Source: VRUE01 sp963805455
Lineage (GTDB): Bacteria > Actinomycetota > Thermoleophilia > Solirubrobacterales > 70-9
Reading direction: 5' to 3'
DNA length: 64,000 nt
Assembly (NCBI GenBank): GCA_963805455.1
Contig: CAWDUJ010000004.1
Location: 120,685 to 184,684 of the forward strand
In this document: piece after piece, positions 28,700 through 37,621 of the stretch
Position numbering within the stretch: position 1 is the stretch's first letter
Layout: each line of letters opens with the position of its first letter
Position numbers and translations under genes: made by a program
The notes under the pieces: generated by a model
Told to the model about the DNA's origin: nothing
Databases searched by the model: none
Seen by the model: only the letters and a program-made list of their open reading frames with translations

Positions 28700-29542
28700 G
28701 TGCCCGATTCCGATCAGCGCCGCGAGATCGACCTGCCGGCCGGCAGGATCCGCTACCGGGAGGCCGGCGAGGGACCGCCGGTCGTCTTCGTCCACGGATA
28801 CCTGGTCGACGGACGGCTCTGGGCCGGGGTCGTCGACCAGCTTTCCGCCACCCATCGCTGCCTCGCGCCGGACTGGCCGATCGGCGCCCAGCAGATCGCG
28901 ATGAATCCCGACGCCGACCTCACCCCCTACGGGATCGCCGCGACGATCGCCGCCTTTCTCGAGGCGCTCGACCTCGACGACGTCACGATCGTCGCCAACG
29001 ACTCCGGCGGGGCGATGTCGCAGGTTCTCGTCACCCGCCACCCGGGGCGGATCGGCCGCCTTGTCCTCACAAACTGCGACACGCACGAGAACTTCCCGCC
29101 GGGAATCTTCAAGGCTCTGCCGAGGATCGCGGCGCTGCCCGGGGGGATCGCGGTGCTCGCCGCGCCTCTGCGGATCGGGGCCCTCGCCAGGATCGCCTTC
29201 CGCCCCTTCACCCGCGATCCCCTCCCGGCCGACCTGATCGCCTCCTGGATGAAGCCCGGCCTGAGCGACGCTGGCGTCAAACACGACGTCAGGAAGGTCA
29301 CGGTCGGGATGAACAAGCGCTACACGCTCGAGGCGGCGGAGAAGCTGAAGAGCTCGGAGTTGCCGATACTGCTGGCGTGGGCGCCCGGGGACCGCTTCTT
29401 CCCGATCAAATACGCCGAACGCCTGGCATCCGACACCCCGAATGCCCGCATCGCCCCAATCTCCGACGCAAAGACCTTCGTTCCCGTCGACCAGCCACAG
29501 CAGCTCGCCGGCGAGATCGCGGCGTTCATCGGCCCCGCGTAG
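28700..29542 (+). CDS. alpha/beta hydrolase, epoxide hydrolase/haloalkane dehalogenase-like
   Basis: 280 residues. Oxyanion strand VVFVHGYLVDGRLW; the nucleophile elbow reads VANDSGGAMSQ, so the nucleophile is Asp as in epoxide hydrolases and haloalkane dehalogenases; the acid is probably Asp in WAPGDRFFP. The loop that should carry the catalytic His reads DAKTFVPVDQPQQLA: Thr stands where family members have His (…HFxxxDxP). Activity may be lost or altered. GTG start with AGGAGG eight bases upstream; 40 bases after the GGDEF gene, probably same transcript. Confidence 0.82.
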   Translation: MPDSDQRREIDLPAGRIRYREAGEGPPVVFVHGYLVDGRLWAGVVDQLSATHRCLAPDWPIGAQQIAMNPDADLTPYGIAATIAAFLEALDLDDVTIVANDSGGAMSQVLVTRHPGRIGRLVLTNCDTHENFPPGIFKALPRIAALPGGIAVLAAPLRIGALARIAFRPFTRDPLPADLIASWMKPGLSDAGVKHDVRKVTVGMNKRYTLEAAEKLKSSELPILLAWAPGDRFFPIKYAERLASDTPNARIAPISDAKTFVPVDQPQQLAGEIAAFIGPA

Positions 29543-29591
29543 AAAAAAACCGGCGCAACCTGCGGGGTCTAAAGCGCGCCGCCATTTTTTT
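29543..29591. terminator. bidirectional intrinsic terminator
   Basis: A7 at 29543-29549, stem CGGCGC/GCGCCG (29551-29556 with 29576-29581), then T7 at 29585-29591. It can end the hydrolase transcript and, on the other strand, readthrough from ETF-QO. Confidence 0.7.
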
Positions 29592-29645
29592 CGTCTGACC
29601 GAGGCTGCATTCTTGTGACGCCCGCCACACAAAGGACGGAGAGCC

Positions 29646-29849
29646 ATGTCAGAGGAGATCTTCGACCAGCAGCGCCCCCGCAGCACGATGGCCAAGCGCC
29701 TCGACGAAGCGTTCGCCGGATGCGAGGAATGGACCACCGCCCCGCCGACCAGGCGTCGCGACCCGGACCTGGCGCCGTGGCTCTCGGGGTCCTCGCGGAT
29801 GATCGACCGTGCCGCCGCCGCGCGGCCGCCGGAGCAACGAGCTGCCTAG
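29646..29849 (+). CDS. small hypothetical protein
   Basis: 67 residues beginning MSEEIFDQQRPRSTMAKRLD. A good ribosome site (GGACGGAG) lies four bases before the ATG, and the reading frame ends exactly where convergent ETF-QO ends. No known domain; charged, Arg/Ala/Pro rich, probably disordered. It is preceded by a terminator, so it needs its own promoter, which I cannot place. Confidence 0.5.
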   Translation: MSEEIFDQQRPRSTMAKRLDEAFAGCEEWTTAPPTRRRDPDLAPWLSGSSRMIDRAAAARPPEQRAA

Positions 29850-31556
29850 CTAGGTCTCCTGGTACAGCGGGCCGTCGCCGCCCTCGGGGAGGGTGAGGCG
29901 GCCGCCCTTGGCCGTGATCGCGCCGCACTGGACGCAGTTCGATGCGGTGACGTGGACGTCGACCTCGGCGGCACCGCTCTCGAGTTGCTCGTCGGGGATC
30001 TCGTAGACCTGGGCCGGGCACATCGAGACCCACGTCTGGGCGATCTCACGCGGGACCCTGGTCTGGATCCGGACATGGTTCGGCGCGTCGTCGCGGGTGG
30101 CGTTGCCGGAGAGGAAGACCGAGTCGAGCTTGTTGAAGGTCACCTCGTTGTCGGGCGTCGGGTAGCGCTTGGAGGCGGTGCCGATGAAGACCTCGGGCTC
30201 GGCGTTGTCCTCGACCTTCCAGTGGCCCGGTGGGAAGTTGCCTTTGGTGGCGACCAGTGAGTTGGCGACGATGCCGCCGACGATCAGGCCCTTGGTCAGC
30301 GGCTGCTTCATGTTCCGTGACTTGTAGAGGTCCTTCTCGATCACAGAGTCGCGGATCATCTTGTCGTAGCTCGAGAAGTTGACCGCGTCGATGTCCTCCT
30401 TGAGCGACTCGACGATCGCTTCCGCCGCGTACATCCCGGCGTGCATCGCGTAGTGGATGCCGGCCAGTTCGGCGATGTTGACCATCCCGGCGGCGTCGCC
30501 GGCGACGAGCATCCCCGGCACCGAGAACCGCTTCGGCAGGGACCAATAGCCACCCGAGGGGATCGTCTTCGCGCCCCAGCCGACCCGTTTGCCGCCCTCG
30601 ATGATCTTGGCGATGAACGGGTGCTGCTTGAAGCGCTGGAGCTCATCGTGGACGCTGAATGTGGCGTCGGTGTAGTCGAGGCCGACGACGAGGCCGAAGC
30701 AGACCTTGTCCTCGCCCATCGGGTAGATGAAGCTGCCGCCCGCCTCCTTGTATTTGGCGCCCCACCGTAGCGGCCAGCCGAGGGTGTGGATGACCCGGTC
30801 CAGCGGCTTCGGAACCTCCCAGATCTCCTTAACCCCGAGCTCCCAGGCCTGCGGGTCGGAGCCGTGCATGTCGAAGTAGTCATAGGCGGAATAGGTGAGG
30901 TGGCCGATCGTCCCCTCTGCGAGGACGGTCGCCTTTGCGATCACGTCGGAGCCGGGCTCGAAGTTGCCGAGCTCTTCGCCGTCTTTGCCGCGGCCGCGAT
31001 CGCCGGAGCGGACACCCTTGACGATCCGATCCTCGACGAGGAGCTTCGTCGCGGCGGTCTCGGCGAGGATGTAGACCCCCGCCTCTTCCGCTTTCTCGGA
31101 CAGGAAGCGCCCCAATTTGGAGATCGAGAGCGTGTAGGTGCCCTCTTTGCGGAAGTTCGGCGGCGGCGGCTTCAGAGGGATCGCTTTCTTCGAGGTGAGG
31201 AAGTATGTGGCGTCCTTCGTCACCTCCTGGTAGACCGGCGGCCAGTCACCCGGGTCCAGATCCGGGAAGAGCCGGGTCATCGCCGACGGGTCGACGTTGG
31301 CGCCCGAGAGCAGGTGGGCGCCGGCGACTTTCCCCTTCTCGATCACGGCAACCGGGACTTCGCCGAGCTTCTCGGTCAGCTCCGGCTCGTCCTCGAGCAG
31401 CTGCATCAACTTGACCGCACAGGCGAGCCCGGCGGGACCGCCGCCGACGATCGCGACGCCGACCTCGATCCGGTCGTCGACGGGATCGGTCGGCGGGCCG
31501 ATCACGTCGGCGCTGTCAAACGGCGGCGGGAACTCCTTGGGAGAGACAGCCGGCAT
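29850..31556 (-). CDS. electron-transfer flavoprotein:quinone oxidoreductase
   Basis: 568 residues. FAD-binding VAIVGGGPAGLACAVKL at ~30-45, quinone-pocket and ferredoxin-like regions after. It passes electrons from reduced ETF into the membrane quinone pool. The C-terminal 4Fe-4S site shows Cys513 (MCPAQVY), Cys541 and Cys544 (NCVQCGAI), but the fourth position (~547), Cys in the human enzyme, is Ile here. Either another residue completes the cluster or it is a 3Fe or absent cluster. ATG start, 10 bases after etfA; operon etfB-etfA-etfQO. Confidence 0.93.
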   Translation of the reverse strand: MPAVSPKEFPPPFDSADVIGPPTDPVDDRIEVGVAIVGGGPAGLACAVKLMQLLEDEPELTEKLGEVPVAVIEKGKVAGAHLLSGANVDPSAMTRLFPDLDPGDWPPVYQEVTKDATYFLTSKKAIPLKPPPPNFRKEGTYTLSISKLGRFLSEKAEEAGVYILAETAATKLLVEDRIVKGVRSGDRGRGKDGEELGNFEPGSDVIAKATVLAEGTIGHLTYSAYDYFDMHGSDPQAWELGVKEIWEVPKPLDRVIHTLGWPLRWGAKYKEAGGSFIYPMGEDKVCFGLVVGLDYTDATFSVHDELQRFKQHPFIAKIIEGGKRVGWGAKTIPSGGYWSLPKRFSVPGMLVAGDAAGMVNIAELAGIHYAMHAGMYAAEAIVESLKEDIDAVNFSSYDKMIRDSVIEKDLYKSRNMKQPLTKGLIVGGIVANSLVATKGNFPPGHWKVEDNAEPEVFIGTASKRYPTPDNEVTFNKLDSVFLSGNATRDDAPNHVRIQTRVPREIAQTWVSMCPAQVYEIPDEQLESGAAEVDVHVTASNCVQCGAITAKGGRLTLPEGGDGPLYQET

Positions 31557-31566
31557 TTCTCGGCTC

Positions 31567-32541
31567 CTAACTGCCCCGCTTGGCTTTGATCGCCTCGGTC
31601 AGCTTCGGCAGGATCTTGTGGAGATCGCCGACGACGCCGAGGTCCGAGAACTCGAAGATCGGCGCGTTCTGGTCCTTGTTGATCGCGATGATGTTCTCCG
31701 AGTTCTGCATCCCGACCTTGTGCTGGATCGCGCCGGAGATGCCCGCCGCGAGGTACAGCTTCGGCGCGACCGTCTTTCCGGTCTGGCCGATCTGGGCGGC
31801 GTAGGGGTACCAGCCGGCGTCGACGACCGCGCGGGTGGCGGCAACCGCCCCGCCCATCGACTCGGCCAGTTCCTCGGCGAGCCCGAAGCCCTCGGCGGCG
31901 CCGAGGCCTCGGCCTCCGCCGACCAGGATCTCGGCGTCCTCGATGTTTACGTCGGCGCCGCGCTGCTCGCCGCGCTGCACCATCGTCGCCTTCGTCGACC
32001 AGGCCGAGAGCTCGACGTCGACGTCGACGACCTCGGCGCTGCCGTCGCCCTCACTGGAGTCGAAGGCGTTGAGGCGGCCGATGATGATCCCCGGCTCGGC
32101 GACGTAGCCGACGTCGGCGACCTGCGAGTCCTGGAGGATCGGCCGCTCGGCGACGAGCTTGCCGTCGGCGACCTTGACCTTCGTGACCTCCATCGTGACA
32201 CCGGCGTTGAGGCGAGCGGTGAGACCGGCACCGATCTCGAAGCCGAGCAGGCCACCGCCGAACAGCGCGTAGGTGAAGCCCTCGTCCTGCATGACCTTGG
32301 CCATCGCGTCGACGATCGGCTGAGCGAGCCCCTCGGGGACGCTCTTGGCCCGATAGACCTTGGAGGCGCCGTACCTGCCGAGCGAAGCGCAGGCGTCGTC
32401 GGCGACGTCACCGACGACCAGCGCGGCGGCGTCGCCACCGAGCTCGGCGGTCAGCCTCGCGGCCTCGGAGATCGCCCCCTGTGAGTTCTTGTTGAAGTTG
32501 CCCTCGTCGTCGTGGAGGGCGTAAACCAGGATTCCCGACAT
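31567..32541 (-). CDS. etfA: electron transfer flavoprotein alpha subunit
   Basis: 324 residues. The C-terminal FAD domain has GQTGKTVAPKLYLAAGISG, AIQHKVGMQNSENIIAINKD and PIFEFSDLGVVGD, the family signature. It pairs with EtfB to accept electrons from acyl-CoA dehydrogenases. ATG at 32541 abuts the etfB stop. Confidence 0.98.
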   Translation of the reverse strand: MSGILVYALHDDEGNFNKNSQGAISEAARLTAELGGDAAALVVGDVADDACASLGRYGASKVYRAKSVPEGLAQPIVDAMAKVMQDEGFTYALFGGGLLGFEIGAGLTARLNAGVTMEVTKVKVADGKLVAERPILQDSQVADVGYVAEPGIIIGRLNAFDSSEGDGSAEVVDVDVELSAWSTKATMVQRGEQRGADVNIEDAEILVGGGRGLGAAEGFGLAEELAESMGGAVAATRAVVDAGWYPYAAQIGQTGKTVAPKLYLAAGISGAIQHKVGMQNSENIIAINKDQNAPIFEFSDLGVVGDLHKILPKLTEAIKAKRGS

Positions 32542-33333
32542 TTAGATCAGCTTCCTCTCGTCCAGCCACGCGACGATCTTTTCGACCGTCTCGTTGGTGT
32601 CCTCGTCCTCGATGATCTCCCCCGCCTCCTTGGCCGGCGGCGGGTTCAGCGCGAGGACCGCGGTCTTCGAGCCCGCCTCGCCGACCATGCCGGCGTCGAT
32701 GCCGACATCGCCGTTCGCCTTCGCGTCGAGCTGCTTTTTCTTTGCGCCCATGATCGCTTTCAGACTCGGGTAGCGCGGCTCGTTGATCGCGTCGCCGACG
32801 CTGATCACCGCCGGGAGCTCGACCTCGACGGTGTCGTAGCCGTACTCGGCCTGGCGCTCACAGCGGAGCTTGCCGTCGTTGACGTCGATCTTGATCACCT
32901 GCGTCAGCGAGGGCATCTGCAGGTGGTCGGCGACGACCGCGCCGATCGTGTAGCACTCGCCGTCATCGGACTGCTGGCCGAGGAGCACGAGGTCCGGGCT
33001 CTCGGACTCGAGCACCTTTGCCAGCGCGTAGCCGGTGGCGCAGACGTCGGAGCCGGAGAGGTCGGCGTCGGACAGGTGGACCGAGCGATCGGCGCCGAGG
33101 GCGACGGCCTTATGCAGCGCGCGGACCGCGGAATCGGGGCCCATCGTCACCGCGATGACCTCCTCGACCGGGATCGCGCCGCCCTCCTTGATCTGCATGG
33201 CGGCCTCGATCGCGTGGGTATCGAAGGGGTTGAGGTTTTTCTCGCCGCTGCGATCCAGCCGCATCGTTCCGGGGTCGATGCGCTTCTGGACGGCGGCGTC
33301 CGGTACCTCCTTGACCAGGACGCAAATCTTCAA
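32542..33333 (-). CDS. etfB: electron transfer flavoprotein beta subunit
   Basis: 263 residues starting MKICVLVKEVPDAAVQKRID. The AMP/recognition region reads ALGADRSVHLSDADLSGSD and VLLGQQSDDGECYTIG. TTG start, supported by the canonical first residues and an AGGAG site seven bases away. First gene of etfB-etfA-etfQO; a perfect 18-base palindrome lies just upstream. Confidence 0.97.
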   Translation of the reverse strand: MKICVLVKEVPDAAVQKRIDPGTMRLDRSGEKNLNPFDTHAIEAAMQIKEGGAIPVEEVIAVTMGPDSAVRALHKAVALGADRSVHLSDADLSGSDVCATGYALAKVLESESPDLVLLGQQSDDGECYTIGAVVADHLQMPSLTQVIKIDVNDGKLRCERQAEYGYDTVEVELPAVISVGDAINEPRYPSLKAIMGAKKKQLDAKANGDVGIDAGMVGEAGSKTAVLALNPPPAKEAGEIIEDEDTNETVEKIVAWLDERKLI

Positions 33334-33355
33334 GATCGGACTCCTCTGGGATCGT

Positions 33356-33373
33356 TGACTGACTAGTCAGTCA
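33356..33373. promoter_or_regulatory. 18-base palindromic operator upstream of etfB
   Basis: TGACTGACTAGTCAGTCA is perfectly self-complementary and sits 23 bases before the etfB start. Size and symmetry fit a TetR-family operator such as those controlling fatty-acid catabolism; no TetR gene is in the window, so the regulator is unknown. Confidence 0.65.
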
Positions 33374-33402
33374 GTCTATCCATAGATCCGGCGACGAGGG
33401 TG

Positions 33403-33828
33403 TCAAGCGTCACGCTTGTGCCTCTCGCCGGCGCCGGCGCGAATGAATTCGACGATCTCGTCGGTTCCCGCCCCGGGCGTGAAGACCGCCGCGACACCGA
33501 GCTTTTTCAGCTCGGGGATGTCCTCGGCGGGGATCGTGCCGCCGACGGTGACGAGGACGTCGTCGACGCCCTGCTCGGCAAGGATCTCGACGACCCGCGG
33601 CACCAGGGTCATGTGGGCGCCGGAGAGGATCGAGAGCCCGACCGCGTCGGCGTCCTCCTGGATCACGGTCTCGGCGATCTGCTCCGGGGTCTGATGCAGC
33701 CCGGTGTAGATCACCTCCATCCCGGCGTCGCGCAGCGCCCGGGCGATGATCTTCGCCCCGCGGTCGTGCCCGTCCAGGCCGGGCTTGGCGACGACGACGC
33801 GGATCTTTCGGGCTGTGGCTGCCTCCAT
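33403..33828 (-). CDS. B12-binding small subunit of an acyl-CoA mutase (IcmB/MCM C-terminal type)
   Basis: 141 residues covering only the cobalamin-binding fold. The base-on signature is VVVAKPGLDGHDRGAKIIARAL (D.H..G), followed by LSILSGAHMTLVP and VTVGGTIPAEDIPELKKLG. A separate subunit of this size matches isobutyryl-CoA mutase IcmB (~136 residues). ATG start with a TAACCT box nine bases upstream, so it may have its own leaderless transcript; the large subunit lies 150 bases upstream. Confidence 0.9.
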   Translation of the reverse strand: MEAATARKIRVVVAKPGLDGHDRGAKIIARALRDAGMEVIYTGLHQTPEQIAETVIQEDADAVGLSILSGAHMTLVPRVVEILAEQGVDDVLVTVGGTIPAEDIPELKKLGVAAVFTPGAGTDEIVEFIRAGAGERHKRDA

Positions 33829-33843
33829 CGGGGCGCAAGGTTA
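33829..33843 (-). promoter_or_regulatory. leaderless-type -10 box for the B12 subunit
   Basis: TAACCT at 33838-33843, nine bases before the ATG. The rest of the 150-base gap to the large subunit holds an eight-base inverted repeat AGTCGAAC/GTTCGACT. Confidence 0.4.
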
Positions 33844-33978
33844 GTCGAACAAATGAACGGCTCCGAAACCAAGCGGGTCGGGGGATGCAGGGAGGGCGAC
33901 GAGGGAGCCCACCTGTTCGTGCGTGACCCAAGGAGTTCGACTGAAGACCCCGAGATGCGCCGGTTTGCAGGAGACGCG

Positions 33979-35597
33979 CTAGAAGACCGGGGACTCCGTG
34001 TAGGTGCCGAAGACCTCCTGCAGGGCGGCGATCATCTCCCCCTCGGTGACCTGCTCGCGGGCGGCGGCGAGGATCGGCTCCATCAGGTTGGCCTCGCCGG
34101 CGGCCGCCCGCTTCAGCTCGGAGAGCGCCGCCCCGACCGCGGTCCCGTCGCGCCCGGCGCGGGTCGCGGCGAGGCGATCGACCTGCTTGCCTTCGAGGGA
34201 GGGGTCGATCCGGAGGATCGGGGTTTCGATCCTCCTCCTCGCCGGTGAAGTCGTTGACGCCGACGACAATCCGCCGGCGCTCGTCGAGCTGGCGCTGGTG
34301 GGAGAAGGCGGCATCGGCGATCTCGCGCTGGGGGAAGTTCTGGCGGATCGCCTCGACCATTCCCCCCACTTCGTCGATCCGGGCGAAGTAGGCGTAGGCG
34401 GCCTCCTCCATCTCGTCGGTCAGGCGCTCGACGAACCAGGAGCCGCCGAGCGGGTCGGGGGTGTTGGTCGTGCCCGACTCGAAGGCGATGATCTGCTGGG
34501 TGCGAAGGGCGAGGCGGACCGCCTCCTCGGTCGGCAGCGCGAGCGCCTCGTCGAAGGAGTTGGTGTGCAGGGACTGGGTCCCGCCGAGGACCGCGGCGAG
34601 GGCCTCGATCGAGGTGCGGACGACGTTGTTCAGCGGCTGCTGGGCGGTCAGCGAGACCCCCGCGGTCTGGGCGTGGAAGCGCAGCCGCATCGACTCCTCG
34701 CGGCGGGCGCCGTAGGTGTCGCGCATCTCCCGCGCCCAGATCCGGCGCGCCGCCCTGTACTTGGCGATCTCCTCGAAGAAGTCGATGTGGGCGTTGAAGA
34801 AGAACGAGAGCCGGGGGGCGAAGTCATCGACGTCGAGGCCGCGCTCGATCGCCCGCTCGACGTAGGTGAAGCCGTCCTTGAGCGTGAAGGCGAGCTCCTG
34901 TTGGGCGGTCGATCCGGCCTCGCGGATGTGGTAGCCGGAGATCGAGACGGGGTGCCAGCGCGGCATCCTCTCGGTGCACCACTCGATCATGTCGGTGACC
35001 AATCGCAGCGCGGGCTCGATCGGGAAGCACCACTCCTTCTGGGCGATGTACTCCTTGAGGATGTCGGTCTGGATCGTGCCGGCGAGGCGCTCGGCGCGAA
35101 CACCCTGCCTCTCGCCGACGAGGACGTAGAAGGCGAGCAGGATCGCCGCCGGGGCGTTGATCGTCATCGAAGTGCTGACGGCGCCGAGCGGGATCCCCTC
35201 GAACAGGCGCTCCATGTCGTCGAGGGTGTCGACGGCAACGCCCTCGCGGCCGACCTCGCCGAGGCTGCGGGCGTGGTCGGAGTCATAGCCCATCAGGGTC
35301 GGCATGTCGAAGGCGGTCGAGAGGCCGGTCTGGCCGTGGTCGAGGAGGTAGTGGAAGCGCTCGTTGGTCTCCTCGACCGTCCCGAACCCGGCGAACTGGC
35401 GCATCGTCCAGAGCCGCCCCCTGTACATCGACGGGATAGGGGCCGCGGGTGAAGGGGTACTCGCCCGGGCGGCCGATCGTCTCCTCGGGATCCGCGGGGG
35501 CATCCTCATAGAGGGGCTCGATCGGGTGGCCGGAGAGGGTCCGGAACTCGGCCTCGCGTTCCCGGTGCTCCGGCTTCTGTTTCGGTTCGCTGGCCAT
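33979..35597 (-). CDS. acyl-CoA mutase large subunit (IcmA-like), two frameshifts
   Basis: The (beta/alpha)8 barrel subunit, ~540 residues when repaired. It is cut by two single-base insertions: an extra G near 35433-35435 (PGEYPFTRGPYP to SMYRGRLWTM) and one near 34231-34240 (NDFTGEEE to ETPILRIDP). Outside these points the sequence is fully conserved (STAFDMPTLMGYDSD; QSLHTNSFDEALALPT), so an assembly error is more likely than decay. Residues aligned with Tyr89 and Arg207 of methylmalonyl-CoA mutase are Phe68 and Gln186 (WTMRQFAGF; KEYIAQKEW), the isobutyryl-CoA mutase pair. ATG start with TAAACT eight bases upstream. Confidence 0.85.
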
Positions 35598-35611
35598 CCG
35601 GCCAGAGTTTA
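35598..35611 (-). promoter_or_regulatory. leaderless-type -10 box for the mutase large subunit
   Basis: TAAACT at 35606-35611, eight bases before the ATG. Confidence 0.45.
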
Positions 35612-35648
35612 GGCACGGCCTCGACAACGGCCTAACATCCTCCCCACG

Positions 35649-37621
35649 GTGGTTGCCATCCCCCCGATCAGAGCGTTCTGCCTGGCCACCGTTGCTGCGG
35701 CGCTCGCGCTGGTGCTCCCGGCGACGGCAAGCGCCGGTTTCAGCTCGCAGCTGGTGCCCGTCACGGGACCGGTGACGGGCGGCAACAGCGGCTTCCGCAA
35801 CCTCGCGGTCAACTCCGCCGGCGAAGCGCTGGTCCTATGGACCGAAGGCGGAGGCGACCCGATCGCAATCAGGGCGCGGCGGATCCACCCCGACGGGTCG
35901 CTGGGGTCGGTCATCGACATCGCCGGCGGGATCAACAGGGCGTTCAACTCGGAGATCGCGTTCGCCTCGAACGGCCGCGCGGTCGTCACCTGGCTCGAAA
36001 GCGAAAGCTTCGGAAAACCGCAATCGGTGCGCGCACGCTGGATCGAGCCGAACGACTCGATGACGAAACCGGTCACCGTGAAAGCGGGCGACGCGACGAC
36101 CTCGGAACCGTTCGAACTCGACGTCGCCGCCAACGCGGACGACGGCGCGATCATCGCCTGGCACAACGGGAAGAGCAAACCGCTGTTCCGGATCGTCGAA
36201 GCCGCCTACCTCACCGCCGGCGGGGCGCTCAGCGAACCGATTCTGCCCACCTCCGGCGCCGGGTCGACCCACGTACAGGTCGCTCCCAGCAGTACCGGCG
36301 GATCGGTGATGGCCTGGCGCGACAGCTCGGTCGAGCTCCAGGCCTTCTCGCCGACCGGGGTGCCGGGATCGCTGAAAACTCCGGGGCCCGGAGTGATCGC
36401 CGACCCGGAGCTCGCGACCGATGGGAGCGACCATTTCCAACTCGCCTACAAGGTGGGCTCCAACCCCAGCTCGGTCGTCTACCACGCGGTGTCCCCCGAC
36501 GGCAGCTTCGGCCCAGCGCAGGCCCTCGAACCGTCGGTCCCCGAACAGATCTTCGGCATCTCCCTTGCCACCAACCCGGGCAACCGATCGGTGGCGGCCT
36601 GGGACCGTGTCGGCGCCAAAGAGCAAACGGTCAGGACCCGTTTTATCGCGCCCGACGGCAGCCCTGAAGCGACGACCTACTCGACACCGGCCGGCCCTGG
36701 CAACTCCGCCTCCCCCAGCGCCGGCATCGGCGGGCAGGGCGGGGCGGCGATCGCCTGGCTGCAGAGCCCGACCGCCGAAGCCTACGAGCTCTGGGGCCGG
36801 ATCTTCCCCCCGGGGGAGCACCCGACGGTCCGGTTCCGCTCTCATCAGGAGCCGGGGTCCCGGGGGTCCCGGAAATCGCGATCGGTGCCGGAGAAACCGG
36901 CCTCGTCGCCTGGGACGAGCGCCTCCCCACCTCCGGGCCAGAACCGAGCTTCCAGATCTACCTGCGCCAGATCCTGCCGCCGCCGTCATGTCCCGACGCG
37001 ACCGGGACGATCGTCCAGGGACGGCCGACCAGGGTCGACCTCAACTGCTCCGGAATCCAGCTCGAGGCGCCGACGATCCTCGCCCAGCCCGAGCACGGCC
37101 GGTTGACGGACGTCGATGCCGCGACACAGAGTGTCCTCTACACCCCCCAGCCGGGATTCGCCGGGGATGAGAGCTTCCTGTTCAGAGGGACCAACCGCGG
37201 TGGGCCCGGCGGCGTGCAGACCGCCCGGCTGACGGTCGGGAAAGACACGGTCAAACCGCGGGTCAAACGGTTCACGATCAGCAGACGGCGCGTCCTCGCG
37301 AGCGCCTGGGCGAGCGCGAAGGGCAGGGGGAAGACGACGTTCCGACTCAGCTATTCCGAGACCGCGACGGCGACGGTCGCGGTCGAACGGGGCCGGAGGT
37401 GCGGCGGGGTCGCCGGTGTCTCCCGCCGCTGCAGGAGGTTCAAGAAGCTGGGCACCCTGCGGGCCGGGCGCCCCGGGCTATCGGCGAAGCTGAAGCTGCC
37501 GAAGCGTGTCGGCGGCAAGCGCCTGCGCCCAGGTCGCTACCGGGCGACCGCGATCGCAACCGACCCGGCGGGCAACCGTTCGCGGCCGAAGCGGCTGACC
37601 TTCAGCGTCGTATCCGGCTGA
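35649..37621 (+). CDS. exported multi-repeat protein with Ig-like C-terminus, one frameshift
   Basis: Signal peptide (AFCLATVAAALALVLPATASA), then several ~50-residue repeats with ALVLWTEGGG, AVVTWLESES, AIIAWHNGKS, SVMAWRDSS and AAIAWLQSP, suggesting a beta-propeller. After that a cadherin/VCBS-like stretch (SVLYTPQPGFAGDESFLFRG) and a basic beta-rich tail (LRPGRYRATAIATDPAGNRS) typical of surface proteins in Solirubrobacterales. The frame breaks in a run of six C at 36806-36811; one more C restores a continuous ~656-residue protein. Start GTG. Function unknown; likely cell-surface. Confidence 0.75.

Noticed and set aside
33829..33978. Possible cobalamin riboswitch between the mutase subunits
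   Set aside because: I could not find a B12-box-like sequence or the expected multi-stem layout; only a short inverted repeat is present.
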